Shown in pieces: positions 1 through 11,028 of a DNA stretch of 64,000 bases. Where the stretch lies: assembly GCF_947367085.1 (NCBI RefSeq), contig NZ_CANBCP010000002.1, positions 22,167-86,166 on the forward strand. The letters are read 5' to 3'. Position numbers and translations under genes: made by a program. Position 1 is the first letter of the stretch. Each line of letters starts with the position of its first letter. The notes beneath the pieces are model-generated. The model made no database searches, had not been told where the DNA came from, and saw nothing but the letters and a program-made list of their open reading frames with translations. This DNA comes from an uncultured Lactobacillus sp. (lineage in GTDB: Bacteria > Bacillota > Bacilli > Lactobacillales > Lactobacillaceae).

Positions 1-39
1 GATCCCCTTTAATTTTAACTAGCTATAAGTATAGCATTT

Positions 40-870
40 TTAAAAACGATCGAAATCAGTCTGCTCTAAAAAGTTACCTGGTTCTACTTTGATCAACTTT
101 TTATTTCGATCCACTTCAGTAATTTTAATCAAAGACTGGTAGTCATCAACTACTTTTTGAGAAGCGTATTTAGTTTCACACAGAACGCTCATACCTACTA
201 CATGGCAGTCAAACTCATTAACTAATTCTTCCATACCAGTCAACGTGCCGCCGCCTTTCATAAAGTCGTCAACAATTAAGACATTTGAACCGCTTGGCAA
301 GCTTCTTTTAGCTAATTCCATTTTTTCAACGCGATCACTTGAAGAAGCAACATAATTAACTGAAATAGTAGCACCTTCTGTAATTTTAGGGCGTCTTCTA
401 ACTAATACAAATGGAACATTCAAAAAACGGCTTACAGCTTGAGCAATCGCAATCCCTTTAGTTTCAACAGTCATCACATAGTCAACATTGCTATAGGCAT
501 ATTTAGTTGCAATTAATTGTCCAATTTGACGCAAATCCTGTGGTGAACCCAAAATATCTGATAAATAAACAAAATTTCCTGGCAAAATTCGATCAGGTTC
601 TTCAATACGATCAGCAAGTTCATGCAAATATTCACTAGCTTGTTTTTTACCGACAAAAGGAATATAACGTACTCCACCGGCAGCTCCAGCAACTGTTTCT
701 AAGATACCATCTTGGTTGCTAGCTAAAGTATGCTTCAATATTGCAAGATCTTCAGAAATTGAAGACTTAGCTGCATCATAGCGCTCAGCAAAAAAAGGCA
801 GCGCAATTAACGTATGCGGTCTTGCCAATAAATACTTCACCATATCAACTAATCGTTCTGAACGTTTCAT
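40..870 (-). CDS. purR: Pur operon repressor PurR
   Basis: Purine-sensing transcriptional repressor of the Gram-positive PurR family, which binds DNA at PurBoxes and is released by PRPP. The 276-residue product has the family layout: an N-terminal winged helix (about 1-75), then a type I phosphoribosyltransferase-like domain with the PRPP loop VLIVDDFMKGGGT near residues 197-209. Length is normal for the family. The start MKRSERL is preceded by AGGAAGG. It lies downstream of veg, rsmA and rnmV on the same strand, the usual Firmicute neighbourhood. The 39 bases beyond its stop hold no visible gene. Function is inferred from family; cytoplasmic. Confidence 0.95.
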   Translation of the reverse strand: MKRSERLVDMVKYLLARPHTLIALPFFAERYDAAKSSISEDLAILKHTLASNQDGILETVAGAAGGVRYIPFVGKKQASEYLHELADRIEEPDRILPGNFVYLSDILGSPQDLRQIGQLIATKYAYSNVDYVMTVETKGIAIAQAVSRFLNVPFVLVRRRPKITEGATISVNYVASSSDRVEKMELAKRSLPSGSNVLIVDDFMKGGGTLTGMEELVNEFDCHVVGMSVLCETKYASQKVVDDYQSLIKITEVDRNKKLIKVEPGNFLEQTDFDRF

Positions 871-928
871 GAATTTTACCTTCCTAAGTTTGTATTTCCA
901 AAAATTAATAATACTCTATAAACAAAAA

Positions 929-962
929 AATCACTAGCATTTTTTATCAAAGACTAGTGATT
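929..962 (-). terminator. Rho-independent terminator after veg
   Basis: On the minus strand AATCACTAG pairs with CTAGTGATT across a 16-base loop and is followed by a run of seven T. It lies between veg and purR, so purR probably has its own promoter or depends on readthrough. Confidence 0.7.
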
Positions 963-987
963 GTTCGGAATTTTATTAAGTTTTTAT

Positions 988-1227
988 CTACATTTCATCA
1001 AACTCAAGTTCAATGTTCTTAGTTAAAAGATCTGTGTAACTGTAAGATACTCTCTCAAAATTATTTTGATCTTGATCTAAATCAACTACAAATACTGCTC
1101 GATAAGTCTTAGTTAACACACCTTTTCTACGCGTAACTTTCTTGCGACCTGCTTGAGCTACTACTACTAAACTCTCACCCAAGTGAGAGTCCAAATTCTG
1201 CTTAATTGCCGTTAAACTCATTGGCAC
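988..1227 (-). CDS. veg: Veg family protein
   Basis: Small (79 residue) basic protein of the Veg family. In Bacillus subtilis Veg is highly expressed, dispensable, and reported to stimulate biofilm gene expression; biochemical function is unsettled. Recognised by the N-terminal MSLTAIKQNLDSHLG segment, the GRKKVTRRKGVL core and the position next to rsmA/rnmV, as in other Firmicutes. The start may be MPMSL or the internal MSL two codons later; the GGAG at 1235-1240 favours the annotated region. Cytoplasmic, no membrane segment. A terminator follows it. Confidence 0.85.
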   Translation of the reverse strand: MPMSLTAIKQNLDSHLGESLVVVAQAGRKKVTRRKGVLTKTYRAVFVVDLDQDQNNFERVSYSYTDLLTKNIELEFDEM

Positions 1228-1291
1228 TGGACGTCACTCCTTTATGTATGAAACATATTCTATCACAAATTCTATATATTATCAAGGATAG

Positions 1292-2182
1292 CTATGCTTG
1301 ACGGCTAGCTAGAGCTTTAGAGAGGGCAATAAATTGATCTAGTGTCAGCTCTTCGGGACGAACTCTTAAATCTAACCCAAGATCAGTAATTAATTTTTCA
1401 CGTTCATCTTTATCAGCAATAAAAGTCTTTAAGTTGTTAGACAAGGTCTTTCTGCGCTGAGCAAAAGCAATTTTTACTACATGATCAAAATACTTGTAAT
1501 CAGAAATATCTGGTTTTTGAACTAAAGGACTGAGTACAACTACCGCAGAATCAACTTTAGGCCTTGGCATAAAAGAAGTGCTTTTAACATCTAAGGCATA
1601 TTTCACATGCATTCTAGATTGTACAGCTAGTGTTAATGGGCCATAGGCCTTAGTTTTAGGAGCAGCAGTTAAACGTTCAGCCACTTCTTTTTGCATCATT
1701 AAAGTCAAACTAACAAAGTTTAAATCGCTTTTAATTAGATCAAAAATAATTGGGGTAGTAATGTAATATGGTAAGTTGGCTACAATCTTAATTGGCTTAT
1801 TTAAGTCCAAAAAACCTGCTGTATCTTTTTCAAAATCAGCTTTTAAAACATCCTTCATTACCAACTTAAAGCGTTGATCTAACTCTTGACCTTCAATAGT
1901 TTGTGGTAATTCATTATGCAAAATTTCAGGCAAATCTTGATCTACTTCATAAGCCAAAACTTTAGCACCAGCTAATAATAATTGCTCAGTTAAAGAACCA
2001 ATGCCCGGACCAATTTCAATTACTTGATCATTTTTGGTAATATCAGCAGCTTTCACAATTCCTTTAATTGCATCAAGATCTACTAAAAAATTTTGTCCCA
2101 AATTCTTTTTAGCATGCATAAAATAGCGATTAATAATTGCCTGAGTTCTAACAGGTGTACCAATTGCAATATTATTGGACAT
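1292..2182 (-). CDS. rsmA: 16S rRNA (adenine(1518)-N6/adenine(1519)-N6)-dimethyltransferase RsmA (KsgA)
   Basis: SAM-dependent enzyme that dimethylates two adjacent adenines near the 3' end of 16S rRNA during small-subunit maturation. The SAM motif [16 protein letters not shown] lies near residue 54 and the catalytic NLPYYITTP motif is intact; the C-terminal helical domain ends normally (296 residues). I chose the start [10 protein letters not shown], which gives an 11-base overlap with the upstream rnmV, instead of a longer start inside rnmV. The rnmV-rsmA pairing is conserved in Firmicutes. Loss of this enzyme gives kasugamycin resistance in other bacteria. Confidence 0.95.
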   Translation of the reverse strand: MSNNIAIGTPVRTQAIINRYFMHAKKNLGQNFLVDLDAIKGIVKAADITKNDQVIEIGPGIGSLTEQLLLAGAKVLAYEVDQDLPEILHNELPQTIEGQELDQRFKLVMKDVLKADFEKDTAGFLDLNKPIKIVANLPYYITTPIIFDLIKSDLNFVSLTLMMQKEVAERLTAAPKTKAYGPLTLAVQSRMHVKYALDVKSTSFMPRPKVDSAVVVLSPLVQKPDISDYKYFDHVVKIAFAQRRKTLSNNLKTFIADKDEREKLITDLGLDLRVRPEELTLDQFIALSKALASRQA

Positions 2183-2732
2183 GACTGACAGCCTCCTTAA
2201 GTTGCTCATAACTAATGCCAAACATGTTTAAACGTCGCAAAAACTGCTTAGCATTGCCGTAACCAATTCCCAACTCGATTCCAACTTTTTCTCGTAAGAT
2301 TCTTGCATCAGGTCCCATTCCTAGGCCTAAAGCAAAATACTGCTCACGGCTAATTTCCTGACCGGTATTTTTTACTTGATGTAGATCAGCTAAAGCTCGC
2401 TCTAGTGCCTCTTTAGACGCATGCTCAACACCTAAGCTATTGCCACGTTTAGTTGGCTCGCCTTCTTTACGAGTTATGAATGCTTGCTTAGCATTTGGGA
2501 CAACACGACTAACAAGTTTTCGAATTCTTTCTCCATTATAGTCAGGATCGGTAAAAATAATAATTTCACGGCTTTGAGAAAGCTTAGCTATTTGAACTAA
2601 AGTTTGTTCAGATACTTCTGAGCCATTAGTTTCAATTGTTTCAATGCCAGGGAAAAATTGTTTCAAACGCTTAGTATCATCACGTCCTTCGACAACTACT
2701 ACGGCATTAAAATGTTTATTATTTGATTCCAT
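2172..2732 (-). CDS. rnmV: Ribonuclease M5
   Basis: Endonuclease that matures 5S rRNA precursors, typically with ribosomal protein L18 as helper. The 186-residue protein carries an N-terminal TOPRIM domain: VVVVEGRDD at about residues 11-19 with its acidic metal ligand, and the [12 protein letters not shown] motif near residue 61. The C-terminal part ([22 protein letters not shown]) matches the family. It overlaps the TatD gene by 14 bases and rsmA by 11 bases, so the three are almost certainly cotranscribed and translationally coupled. Confidence 0.94.
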   Translation of the reverse strand: MESNNKHFNAVVVVEGRDDTKRLKQFFPGIETIETNGSEVSEQTLVQIAKLSQSREIIIFTDPDYNGERIRKLVSRVVPNAKQAFITRKEGEPTKRGNSLGVEHASKEALERALADLHQVKNTGQEISREQYFALGLGMGPDARILREKVGIELGIGYGNAKQFLRRLNMFGISYEQLKEAVSHVQ

Positions 2733-3488
2733 ATATTCTCATCGCGTTTTCATAAGTATGTTGGGCAACTTGCTCAACACTGGTATTTCTTAAATTAGCA
2801 ATTGCTTGAGCTACATAACGTACATAACCCGTTTCATTTTGCCGGCCTCGATAAGGCTTAGGTGTTAAATAAGGAGCATCAGTTTCAATTAACATCCTAT
2901 CCCAAGGTACGACCTTGGCAGATGCATGCACATCGACTGCTTTAGTAAAAGAAACAACCCCCGAAAATGATACCATCATCCCTAAATCAAGAAACTTTTT
3001 AAGCCACTGAGGATCACCATTAAAATTATGGATTATTCCACCATATTCTCCTACATGACTATCTTTTAAAACTTGATAAGTATCTTCAAAGGCATCGCGA
3101 GTATGAATATTGACTGGCATCTTTAATTCATGGGCAATATCTAATTGCTCAGCAAAAACTTTCCTTTGAATATCTCTTGGTGACTCATCCCAATAATAAT
3201 CAAGACCAATTTCGCCTAAAGCAACACATTTATCAACTTGCAATTGTTCAATTAGCTTATCTTGAGCCTTTTGATCAAAATCTTTAGCAACATCAGGGCA
3301 GTAGCCGACAATTGCATACAAATTATCAAAACGTTGGCTCAAATCAATTGCTCGCTCATTAAATTCTGGATCTTGTCCAGCTACAGCTGCCTTAGTTACA
3401 CACAAGCTTTTTGCTCTTTGCAGATAAAATTCTTCTTTTCCTCTAAAGGGCTCATCATTCAAATGAGTATGTGAATCAAAGATTTCCA

Positions 3489-3489
<1 letters not shown>
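2719..3489 (-). CDS. TatD family metal-dependent DNase/hydrolase
   Basis: TIM-barrel metallohydrolase of the TatD/YcfH group, implicated in 3'-5' DNA processing. Metal-ligand motifs are all present: DSHTHLN at the N terminus, EIGLDYYW near residue 92, HTRDA, HNFNG and the ETDAPYL motif near residue 203. Length (256) is normal. Its ATG shares one base with the metG stop codon (TAATG), and it overlaps rnmV downstream, giving a metG-tatD-rnmV-rsmA operon seen widely in Firmicutes. Physiological substrate is not evident from sequence. Confidence 0.92.
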
Positions 3490-5507
<2,018 letters not shown>

Positions 5508-5536
5508 TCATAGCATTCCAGTAAGCAAAGGTGGAC

Positions 5537-5564
5537 AAAAAAGAGAATCTTTAAGTGATTCTCT
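5537..5564 (-). terminator. Terminator after the truncated MgtA gene
   Basis: Minus-strand hairpin AGAGAATC/GATTCTCT with a seven-base loop followed by TTTTTTG. It lies between the mgtA remnant and metG. Confidence 0.8.
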
Positions 5565-5586
5565 TTCTAAATTCAAATTATTCTAG

Positions 5587-6609
5587 TTAGTTCTTCGCGG
5601 CTTCAAATAATCTTTTCATTGGCGCTCGCATTAAAGTTCCTTTAACGACGTTATTAGTAACCTTGCTTGACAAAATTTCAGGTACTACTCCAATTGTAGC
5701 AGCTAAAGCAAAAATGATCGCATTAATTATGCTACCTTTGGTCACGTCACTGACTAACAAGACAAATGGTAAGATCACAATACTTGTAGTCAGAAGAATT
5801 TTGATAATATCTTTAATGCCAATATCAAGCACTGCTTGTCCAATTTCATTTTTTGAAACATCTTGAGCTAATCTACCAAAGACACTATGGTTGCCACGTG
5901 CAAAGACAACACCTACTCCACTACCTGATACTACACTAGTGCCTTGAAAAGCAATGTTAGGATAATCCAAATAATGATTGTCCATTTGAGCAGCTGGCTT
6001 TTTTACTGCATCTTTACTAACTGGTTTATTTTGACCAGTCAAAGAACTTGCAGAGCAATATAATTCATTGGTTTCAATTAAGCGCATATCAGCCGGAACA
6101 ATGTCACCAGCTTCAAGATAAACCAAGTCACCATTGACTAAATTTTTAGCTGATAAAATTTGTTTTTCATCATCACGACGAACAGTAATTTTATGAGTAC
6201 TACGATCTAATAAAGTTTCAATTTCACTATTAGTATGCATATTTTGAATAAAGTTAATCAATGAAGCAAGTAATGCAACGGTGAAAGTAATTGCGGTAAT
6301 GCTTAAATCTTTTTGGGAACTTACACAAAGGTAATTAGTGAAAAAAGAAACTACTGAAATTGCAAGTAATACAAAAATAAATGGTGTCAAAAATGATTCA
6401 ATTAATAAGTGAATCGTTTGATTGCCTTTTTTGGTAGTGATTTCGTTTTTACCATAAGCTTGTAATCTTTGGCAAGCTTCCTTACTTGGTAAACCACTAG
6501 TTGAAGTTTTAAGGCGTTGCAATGTGGCGAATTTTTCTTCTTGCGCAATTCGACAAACTAACTTCATGTCTGCAGTTAATTTTTTGTCGGAGTTGGTAAA
6601 TCTGAGCAT
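5587..6609 (-). pseudogene. mgtA: Truncated magnesium-translocating P-type ATPase (MgtA N-terminal part)
   Basis: N-terminal 340 residues of a P-type ATPase of the MgtA Mg2+ import family. A cation-ATPase N domain, two membrane segments, the actuator domain (LEAGDIVPADMRLI, then SLTGQNKPVSK) and the next membrane pair are present. The reading frame ends about 18 residues after the PEIL membrane motif, before the phosphorylated DKTGT motif; nucleotide-binding domain and last six helices are missing (full length about 900). Downstream sequence is a terminator, not more ATPase. I chose MLRFTNSDKK as start (AAGGA nine bases upstream); the longer ORF runs into the M-box terminator. It cannot pump ions alone. 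Confidence 0.85.
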
Positions 6610-6646
6610 TTTCAACATCCTTTCATAAAAAACTAGCAAACAAACG

Positions 6647-6681
6647 AAAAAGACCGATGCAAAAACTGCATCGGTCTTTTT
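6647..6681 (-). terminator. M-box expression-platform terminator
   Basis: Fourteen-base-pair hairpin: the right arm AAAAAGACCGATGC on the minus strand pairs with GCATCGGTCTTTTT across a seven-base loop and ends in a T run. It lies between the M-box aptamer and the mgtA start, as expected for Mg2+-dependent premature termination. Confidence 0.85.
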
Positions 6682-6724
6682 AAGCGATCTTATATACTCG
6701 TCGTTCAGTTTTAACACTACGTGA

Positions 6725-6858
6725 CGTAAGGTTATAAAAATATAACTAGCTGGCTGGGGAGGGCCTTATATCGACGATCCCTGTTTGACCCGTTGGCATC
6801 TCTGGATGTTGCTGGGCGACAGCATGTGTTCACGTAGGAGTCTCACCTAACAGTTTAT
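6725..6858 (-). promoter_or_regulatory. M-box (ykoK leader) Mg2+ riboswitch aptamer
   Basis: Minus-strand sequence contains the conserved M-box blocks in order: GTTAGGTGAGACTCCTACGTG, the GCTGTCGCCCAG block, GAGATGCCAACGGGTCA, then GATATAAGGC. Known M-boxes sense Mg2+ and terminate transcription of Mg2+ transporter genes when Mg2+ is high. Placement before an MgtA-type gene fits. Identification is by conserved primary sequence; I did not fold it. Confidence 0.88.
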
Positions 6859-6924
6859 TTGCTTTACTTATTTAATTTCTATAATTACTTTAAAGAGATT
6901 TTTCAAATTAGTCAAGCACTTAAT

Positions 6925-7512
6925 TTAATTTTTTATCTTCCAATGTTGATACCAGCTAAATGCCGCTGTTGCAATGACCGCAATCACTATCCCCCATACC
7001 AAATTAACACTTTGTGGGTGGTTGATTTTTTGCATTTGTTCTTGCGTCAATGTGTTTTTATCACCCGGAAAACTATATTTTTGATCTACTAATGTTGTGC
7101 AAGCATTAATTACTAAAGCAATACCTTTATTGAAAGTACTACTTTTACTGCTTCTAAGATCCTTTCCTGCATAACGAATAATATTCGATATTTGCGTTTG
7201 AGATAAAACTTTTTCTAAACTTTTACCTACTAGAATCTGCACATTCTTGCGATCATTTTTACTATGTCCTGTTGCGATAATAACTTGTTTAGCTTTAGGC
7301 TTTATTTCTTTGATTTGATCATCATTTTTAACAGAAACCAAAATAATTTGCGGCTTTGCTTTAGTTTTACGATAGTAATTATTCTTAGTTTCAACTAATT
7401 GGCGCGTAGCATCATTATAGAAATTCAATGGATCTTTGACACTTGAACTTCCCATAGCCATTAAAAGTAACATTAAGGGTAAGAAAAACAGGCAAAATAC
7501 TTTATTCTTCAT
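6925..7512 (-). CDS. TPM-domain (TLP18.3/Psb32/MOLO-1-like) membrane-anchored protein
   Basis: About 195 residues: N-terminal hydrophobic signal or anchor ([14 protein letters not shown]), an extracytoplasmic alpha/beta region resembling TPM domains, including [28 protein letters not shown] glycine/lysine pattern and KGIALVINA, then a C-terminal membrane segment ([16 protein letters not shown]). TPM proteins are linked to membrane protein quality control or phosphatase activity in other organisms; the role here is unknown. It overlaps the end of the dCMP deaminase gene by about ten bases and so is the last gene of a trpS-comEB-tpm run. Domain assignment is by eye. Confidence 0.6.
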   Translation of the reverse strand: MKNKVFCLFFLPLMLLLMAMGSSSVKDPLNFYNDATRQLVETKNNYYRKTKAKPQIILVSVKNDDQIKEIKPKAKQVIIATGHSKNDRKNVQILVGKSLEKVLSQTQISNIIRYAGKDLRSSKSSTFNKGIALVINACTTLVDQKYSFPGDKNTLTQEQMQKINHPQSVNLVWGIVIAVIATAAFSWYQHWKIKN

Positions 7513-7996
7513 TTGCATCTTCAGCCTTTTTCAAATGATCTTCTAGACTTTGCACATATTTACGCTCTAAGCGCACCTGTTCGATCGCTACGCCTTTTTC
7601 ACGCAATAATTTTAAAGCTAGAGGATTGTCATGGTAATCATAATAATAATTAATCTTCTTAATATCCGCTTGCACCAGGCACTTACTACAGTTAAAACAT
7701 GGAAAATAGGTTACATAAATTTCTGTATCTTCAGTCGAAATACCATTTTTGGCACACTGAATAAGAGCGTTCATTTCTGAATGAATAGTGCGCACGCAAT
7801 GACCATCAACCATTAAATGACCAACATCATCACAATGTGGTTGACCAGAAACACTGCCGTTATACCCTGTTGCAATCATCCGGTCATCTTTGACTAAGAC
7901 GCTACCTACCAAAGCCCGATCACAAGTTGAACGTTGCGAAATGACTAAAGCCTGCATCATAAAGTATTGTTTCCAAGGAATTCTATCGCGTGACAT
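7502..7996 (-). CDS. comEB: dCMP deaminase (ComEB-like)
   Basis: Zinc-dependent deaminase converting dCMP to dUMP for thymidylate synthesis. The 164-residue protein has the HxE motif in TIHSEMNAL (His72, Glu74) and the zinc pair PCFNC (Cys100, Cys103), plus ligand-like residues [10 protein letters not shown] in the insertion typical of dCMP deaminases. In Bacillus the homologue sits in the comE operon without a competence role; here it stands ten bases after trpS. Name comEB is by family; dCMP specificity is inferred. Confidence 0.88.
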   Translation of the reverse strand: MSRDRIPWKQYFMMQALVISQRSTCDRALVGSVLVKDDRMIATGYNGSVSGQPHCDDVGHLMVDGHCVRTIHSEMNALIQCAKNGISTEDTEIYVTYFPCFNCSKCLVQADIKKINYYYDYHDNPLALKLLREKGVAIEQVRLERKYVQSLEDHLKKAEDANEE

Positions 7997-8005
7997 GATA
8001 AACCT

Positions 8006-9028
8006 CTATTTACGATCAAAATAATTTAAACCAATAGCATCTCGAACTTCATTTAAAGTCTTATTAGCAACTTCATTTGCTTTCTTAGAGCCTTCGATCA
8101 ACATTTCATAAACACTATCAGGATCTTGAGCAAATTGCTGACGACGTTGTCTAATTGGGGCTAATTCGTCTTCTAATACCTCATTAAGGTATTTTTTAAT
8201 CTTAACATCCCCTAAACCGCCTTTTTGGTACTGCTCTTTTAAATCAGCAACTTTTTCTTTATCTGGGGCAAAAACATCAAGATAAGTAAAAACAGTATTG
8301 CCTTCAACTTGACCTGGATCTTCAACGTGGATATGGTTTGGATCAGTATACATTGACATAACTTTCTTATGAACTGTTTTAGCATCGTCAGATAAGTAGA
8401 TGGCATTACCTAAAGATTTTGACATCTTAGCATTTCCATCTAAACCAGGAAGTCTGCCTTGGCCTTTTGGCGGGAAATAGCCTTTTGGCTCAACTAAAAC
8501 ATCACAATTATAAACACGATTAAAAGTCCGCACAATTTCACGAGTTTGCTCAAGCATCGGCTCTTGGTCATCTCCTACAGGAATTACAGTGGCCTTGAAT
8601 GCCGTAATATCCGCAGCTTGAGAGACTGGATAGTTCAAAAATCCTACAGGAATTGAATCTTTAAAGTTCTTTTGCTTAATTTCAGTTTTAACAGTTGGGT
8701 TTCTTTCAAGACGAGCAACAGTTACTAAATCCATGTAATAAGCAGTCAATTCAAACAAAGCGGGAATTTGCGATTGAACATAAATGGTGGATTTTTGAGG
8801 ATCCAATCCCACAGCTAAATAGTCAAGTGCTACTTCAATTAAACTATTTCTTATTTTTTCAGGATCACGTGCGTTATCAGTCAAAGCTTGCGTATCTGCA
8901 ATCATGATATATGGATCATATTTACCCTCATTTTGAAGCTTAACGCGGTTTTTTAATGAGCCAATGTAGTGACCAATATGAAGTTTTCCAGTTGGACGAT
9001 CACCAGTTAATAATATTTCTTTTGCCAT
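8006..9028 (-). CDS. trpS: Tryptophanyl-tRNA synthetase
   Basis: Class Ic synthetase, 340 residues, that charges tRNA-Trp. The HIGH motif is [10 protein letters not shown] near residue 15 and the KMSKS motif is KMSKSLGN near residue 202; the GDRPTGKLH start is typical. ATG preceded by AAGGAGAAAATT gives a strong ribosome site. No T-box was found in the 120 bases upstream, unlike tyrS in this window. First gene of the trpS-comEB-tpm unit. Confidence 0.96.
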   Translation of the reverse strand: MAKEILLTGDRPTGKLHIGHYIGSLKNRVKLQNEGKYDPYIMIADTQALTDNARDPEKIRNSLIEVALDYLAVGLDPQKSTIYVQSQIPALFELTAYYMDLVTVARLERNPTVKTEIKQKNFKDSIPVGFLNYPVSQAADITAFKATVIPVGDDQEPMLEQTREIVRTFNRVYNCDVLVEPKGYFPPKGQGRLPGLDGNAKMSKSLGNAIYLSDDAKTVHKKVMSMYTDPNHIHVEDPGQVEGNTVFTYLDVFAPDKEKVADLKEQYQKGGLGDVKIKKYLNEVLEDELAPIRQRRQQFAQDPDSVYEMLIEGSKKANEVANKTLNEVRDAIGLNYFDRK

Positions 9029-9173
9029 AATTTTCTCCTTAATTAAATATCGATTCCATGGTATTTATAAAGCCTTTAATATACTTGCTATTCTAGCAAA
9101 AATCCTTCTTTGTTCAAAGCTGGTCTATTCTTGTTAAAATGAAATTGTGTTAATTAATCAGAAAGGAAATCTC

Positions 9174-9788
9174 ATGTGTAATCACTATCAATTACCGACC
9201 TTAAAAGAAATTGAACGCTATTTAAAAGGAGACCTGCACCTGCCATTAATTGCACCAAGTTTTGAAAAGCAGAAATTTGATAAGCCACTAGAAATTTATC
9301 CTAAAAGTGCCGCACTAGTCCTGCTTTACCAGGATGACAAATTGCAGATTGTCCCTAAAAAATGGGGATATCCAAGTCCCTTCAAGGATAATCAGGTGCT
9401 TTTTAATGCTAGAGTCGAAAGATTTTACGAAGCTAAAAAGTCAATGTGGGATACTTCTTTTGCTCGCAGGCGCTGCATTATCTTAGCTAGTCAATTCTTT
9501 GAAGCAGGTAAGCAAACTTATACTACTAGTCAAAATAAAACCTACCACCAGCAATTTTCTTTTAAGGAAAAAGATACTCCTTTGACGATGATTGCTGGCA
9601 TTTATGATCAAGATGATTTTGCGATGGTGACTACTAAACCAAATAAAGTTATGGCGCCAGTCCATGATCGAATGCCATTAGTCCTTAATGCTAGTGAATT
9701 ACGTCAATGGCTTTTTCAAAACTTTACTTCTTTATTAGATCGAAGTAGCTTTGATCTTAGCCGTATCCAGTTGCCAGAAAGAAAATAA
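9174..9788 (+). CDS. SRAP domain protein (YedK/HMCES-like abasic-site protein)
   Basis: Member of the SOS-response-associated peptidase family, whose members form a thiazolidine crosslink to abasic sites in single-stranded DNA through Cys2. I set the start at the internal ATG that gives MCNHYQ, because Cys2 must become N-terminal after Met removal and AGAAAGGAAAT lies upstream; an upstream in-frame ATG is unlikely. Other family residues are present: FNARVE, the QFFEA glutamate and HDRMPLVL with the catalytic His. Length 204 is slightly short for the family. No LexA box is visible before it, but a UvrX-type polymerase with one is 1.2 kb away. Confidence 0.85.
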   Translation: MCNHYQLPTLKEIERYLKGDLHLPLIAPSFEKQKFDKPLEIYPKSAALVLLYQDDKLQIVPKKWGYPSPFKDNQVLFNARVERFYEAKKSMWDTSFARRRCIILASQFFEAGKQTYTTSQNKTYHQQFSFKEKDTPLTMIAGIYDQDDFAMVTTKPNKVMAPVHDRMPLVLNASELRQWLFQNFTSLLDRSSFDLSRIQLPERK

Positions 9789-9800
9789 AAATGCTATAAT
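9771..9800 (+). promoter_or_regulatory. Promoter of tRNA-Gly
   Basis: TTGCCA (9771-9776) and TATAAT (9795-9800) with 18-base spacing; the -35 overlaps the last codons of the SRAP gene and the tRNA begins 12 bases after the -10. Confidence 0.75.
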
Positions 9801-9811
9801 TAACTCGTTAT

Positions 9812-9882
9812 GCGGGTATAGTTTAATGGTAAAACACCAGCTTCCCAAGCTGGGGATGCGGGTTCGATTCACGCTATCCGCT
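9812..9882 (+). tRNA. tRNA-Gly(CCC)
   Basis: Cloverleaf readable by eye: acceptor GCGGGTA/TATCCGC (one G-T pair), D arm with TTTAATGGTAAAAC, anticodon stem CCAGC/GCTGG with loop TTCCCAA giving anticodon CCC, T arm GCGGGTTCGATTCACGC. Discriminator T; CCA is not encoded. Reads the GGG codon. Confidence 0.93.
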
Positions 9883-9897
9883 TATTAAGCTAAAAAA

Positions 9898-9921
9898 AGA
9901 CGAGCAATCGCTCGTCTTTTT
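9898..9921. terminator. Bidirectional terminator between tRNA-Gly and the CPBP-like gene
   Basis: AGACGAGC/GCTCGTCT stem with an AATC loop, A run on the left and T run on the right; serves the tRNA on plus and the CPBP-like gene on minus. Confidence 0.85.
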
Positions 9922-9931
9922 GTTTTTCTAT

Positions 9932-10612
9932 TTAAATTAAAACAATTGCGAAAATTCCATTTAATATAGCTAAATAAATTGGAATCCACATTGATTGTGA
10001 ATACAAATAAGTCCAGGCTAACGCCATTCCAATAATGACATCAATAACAAATAAGGAAAGTGAGCACTGAAAATTAAGAATACTAAAGAACAGCCCAGAG
10101 CAGAAAATTCCTAAAATTCCCGTGACTAGGCTGCTTTTTCTAAAAGCGTAGTTAAAGAAAAAGCCAACTGTCAAAAACTGCTGAAGTGCCGGTAAGATAA
10201 AGCCATGAGAAAAAATCAAAAACCAAAATAGTGGTGTGGAATCTCTTTTAGCATAGAGTGCTTGATAATGTGCCAAGGGAAGCTCACCTTTAGCCTGCAT
10301 ATATGCAATCAAAATTCGGCCTGCAATAACTAAAATCGTCATTGCCAAAATAAAACCATAATCTCCTAAAAAAGAAAGCGAAAAGCCTGATTGAAAATAG
10401 CGATGCTTTTCACGATTGAAGCGTCTAATATAGAAAAGTAAAGCTACTAAACTAAACAAAACAAAACAGATTACTCCAACCAAATGCACTTTATAGCCAA
10501 TTACACTTAAAGACTTAAGACCAAAAACAATTAAATATAAAACTAAATAAACACCATATCTAATTAAATTTCCTTGCATTGATGTTGGTGCATTTGTATT
10601 CACTAAATCCAC
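9932..10612 (-). CDS. CPBP-like (Abi/CAAX protease) membrane protein lacking catalytic residues
   Basis: Hydrophobic protein of 226 residues with about six to seven membrane segments. Its C-terminal half aligns by eye with the CPBP intramembrane protease core, a family including bacteriocin-immunity proteins. The usual EExxxR motif reads LPALQQFLTVGF (Glu pair replaced by Gln), the second motif His is replaced in FSILNFQ, and the third HxxxN reads LAILNG. A protease function is therefore unlikely. It follows the YolD-like gene on the same strand by 53 bases and ends at the shared terminator. Could be an immunity or chaperone-type relative; family assignment is by pattern, moderate confidence. 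Confidence 0.6.
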   Translation of the reverse strand: MDLVNTNAPTSMQGNLIRYGVYLVLYLIVFGLKSLSVIGYKVHLVGVICFVLFSLVALLFYIRRFNREKHRYFQSGFSLSFLGDYGFILAMTILVIAGRILIAYMQAKGELPLAHYQALYAKRDSTPLFWFLIFSHGFILPALQQFLTVGFFFNYAFRKSSLVTGILGIFCSGLFFSILNFQCSLSLFVIDVIIGMALAWTYLYSQSMWIPIYLAILNGIFAIVLI

Positions 10613-10665
10613 TCTCCTTAAGACTCTGCATCTTTTTGATTATACCAAAAATAAGGTCTTGGAGT

Positions 10666-11028
10666 TTATTTTTTGAGTAAAATGTTATTTATTTCAGAAA
10701 GTTTAATTAATTGATGATCAATTATTATCTGATCCTCACTATACCCCTCTACAAAGCCGCAAATATCAGGCAAATAATTTTCTTGGCTATCAAGCTGTTT
10801 TAATTGCACACTAACTTGATAGTGATCACCATATGCTTTAATTAAGAGCTCACTGATTCTTTTTTGAGTTAAAGTTGGACGCTTATGATAAATGATACTT
10901 TTTTGGGCATTGTCTTGATTAATTTTAGCGGTATGATCGCTGAGATAATATCCGGCCCATTTTTTCATACCACGATCTTGATAATTTTTAAAAAATCTCT
11001 CTACCCGTTCATCAAAATCCTTACTCAT
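10666..11028 (-). CDS. YolD-like protein
   Basis: About 120 residues. The segment YQDRGMKKWAGYYLSDH and the C-terminal GFVEGYSEDQIII...LSEINNI pattern match the YolD-like family, small proteins encoded next to UvrX/YqjW-type Y-family polymerases in Firmicutes and thought to act like UmuD partners. I chose MSKDFDE as start; its ATG overlaps the polymerase stop region by eight bases, implying translational coupling. Longer in-frame starts (MVIMAVML) lie deeper in the polymerase gene. No membrane segment. Function in translesion synthesis is inferred from family and context. Confidence 0.75.
   Translation of the reverse strand: MSKDFDERVERFFKNYQDRGMKKWAGYYLSDHTAKINQDNAQKSIIYHKRPTLTQKRISELLIKAYGDHYQVSVQLKQLDSQENYLPDICGFVEGYSEDQIIIDHQLIKLSEINNILLKK

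Noticed and set aside
5663..5866. Plus-strand reading frame inside the mgtA remnant
   Set aside because: Antisense shadow; no ribosome site and no protein-like composition.
6618..6717. Longer N terminus for the MgtA fragment
   Set aside because: It would lie across the M-box terminator hairpin; the internal ATG at 6609 has a good ribosome site.
6859..7092. Plus-strand 77-codon frame over the 3' end of the TPM gene
   Set aside because: Overlaps M-box leader and antisense to a real gene; no ribosome site.
9029..9146. T-box before trpS
   Set aside because: No GGGTGGNACCRCG-type core on the minus strand in the upstream sequence.
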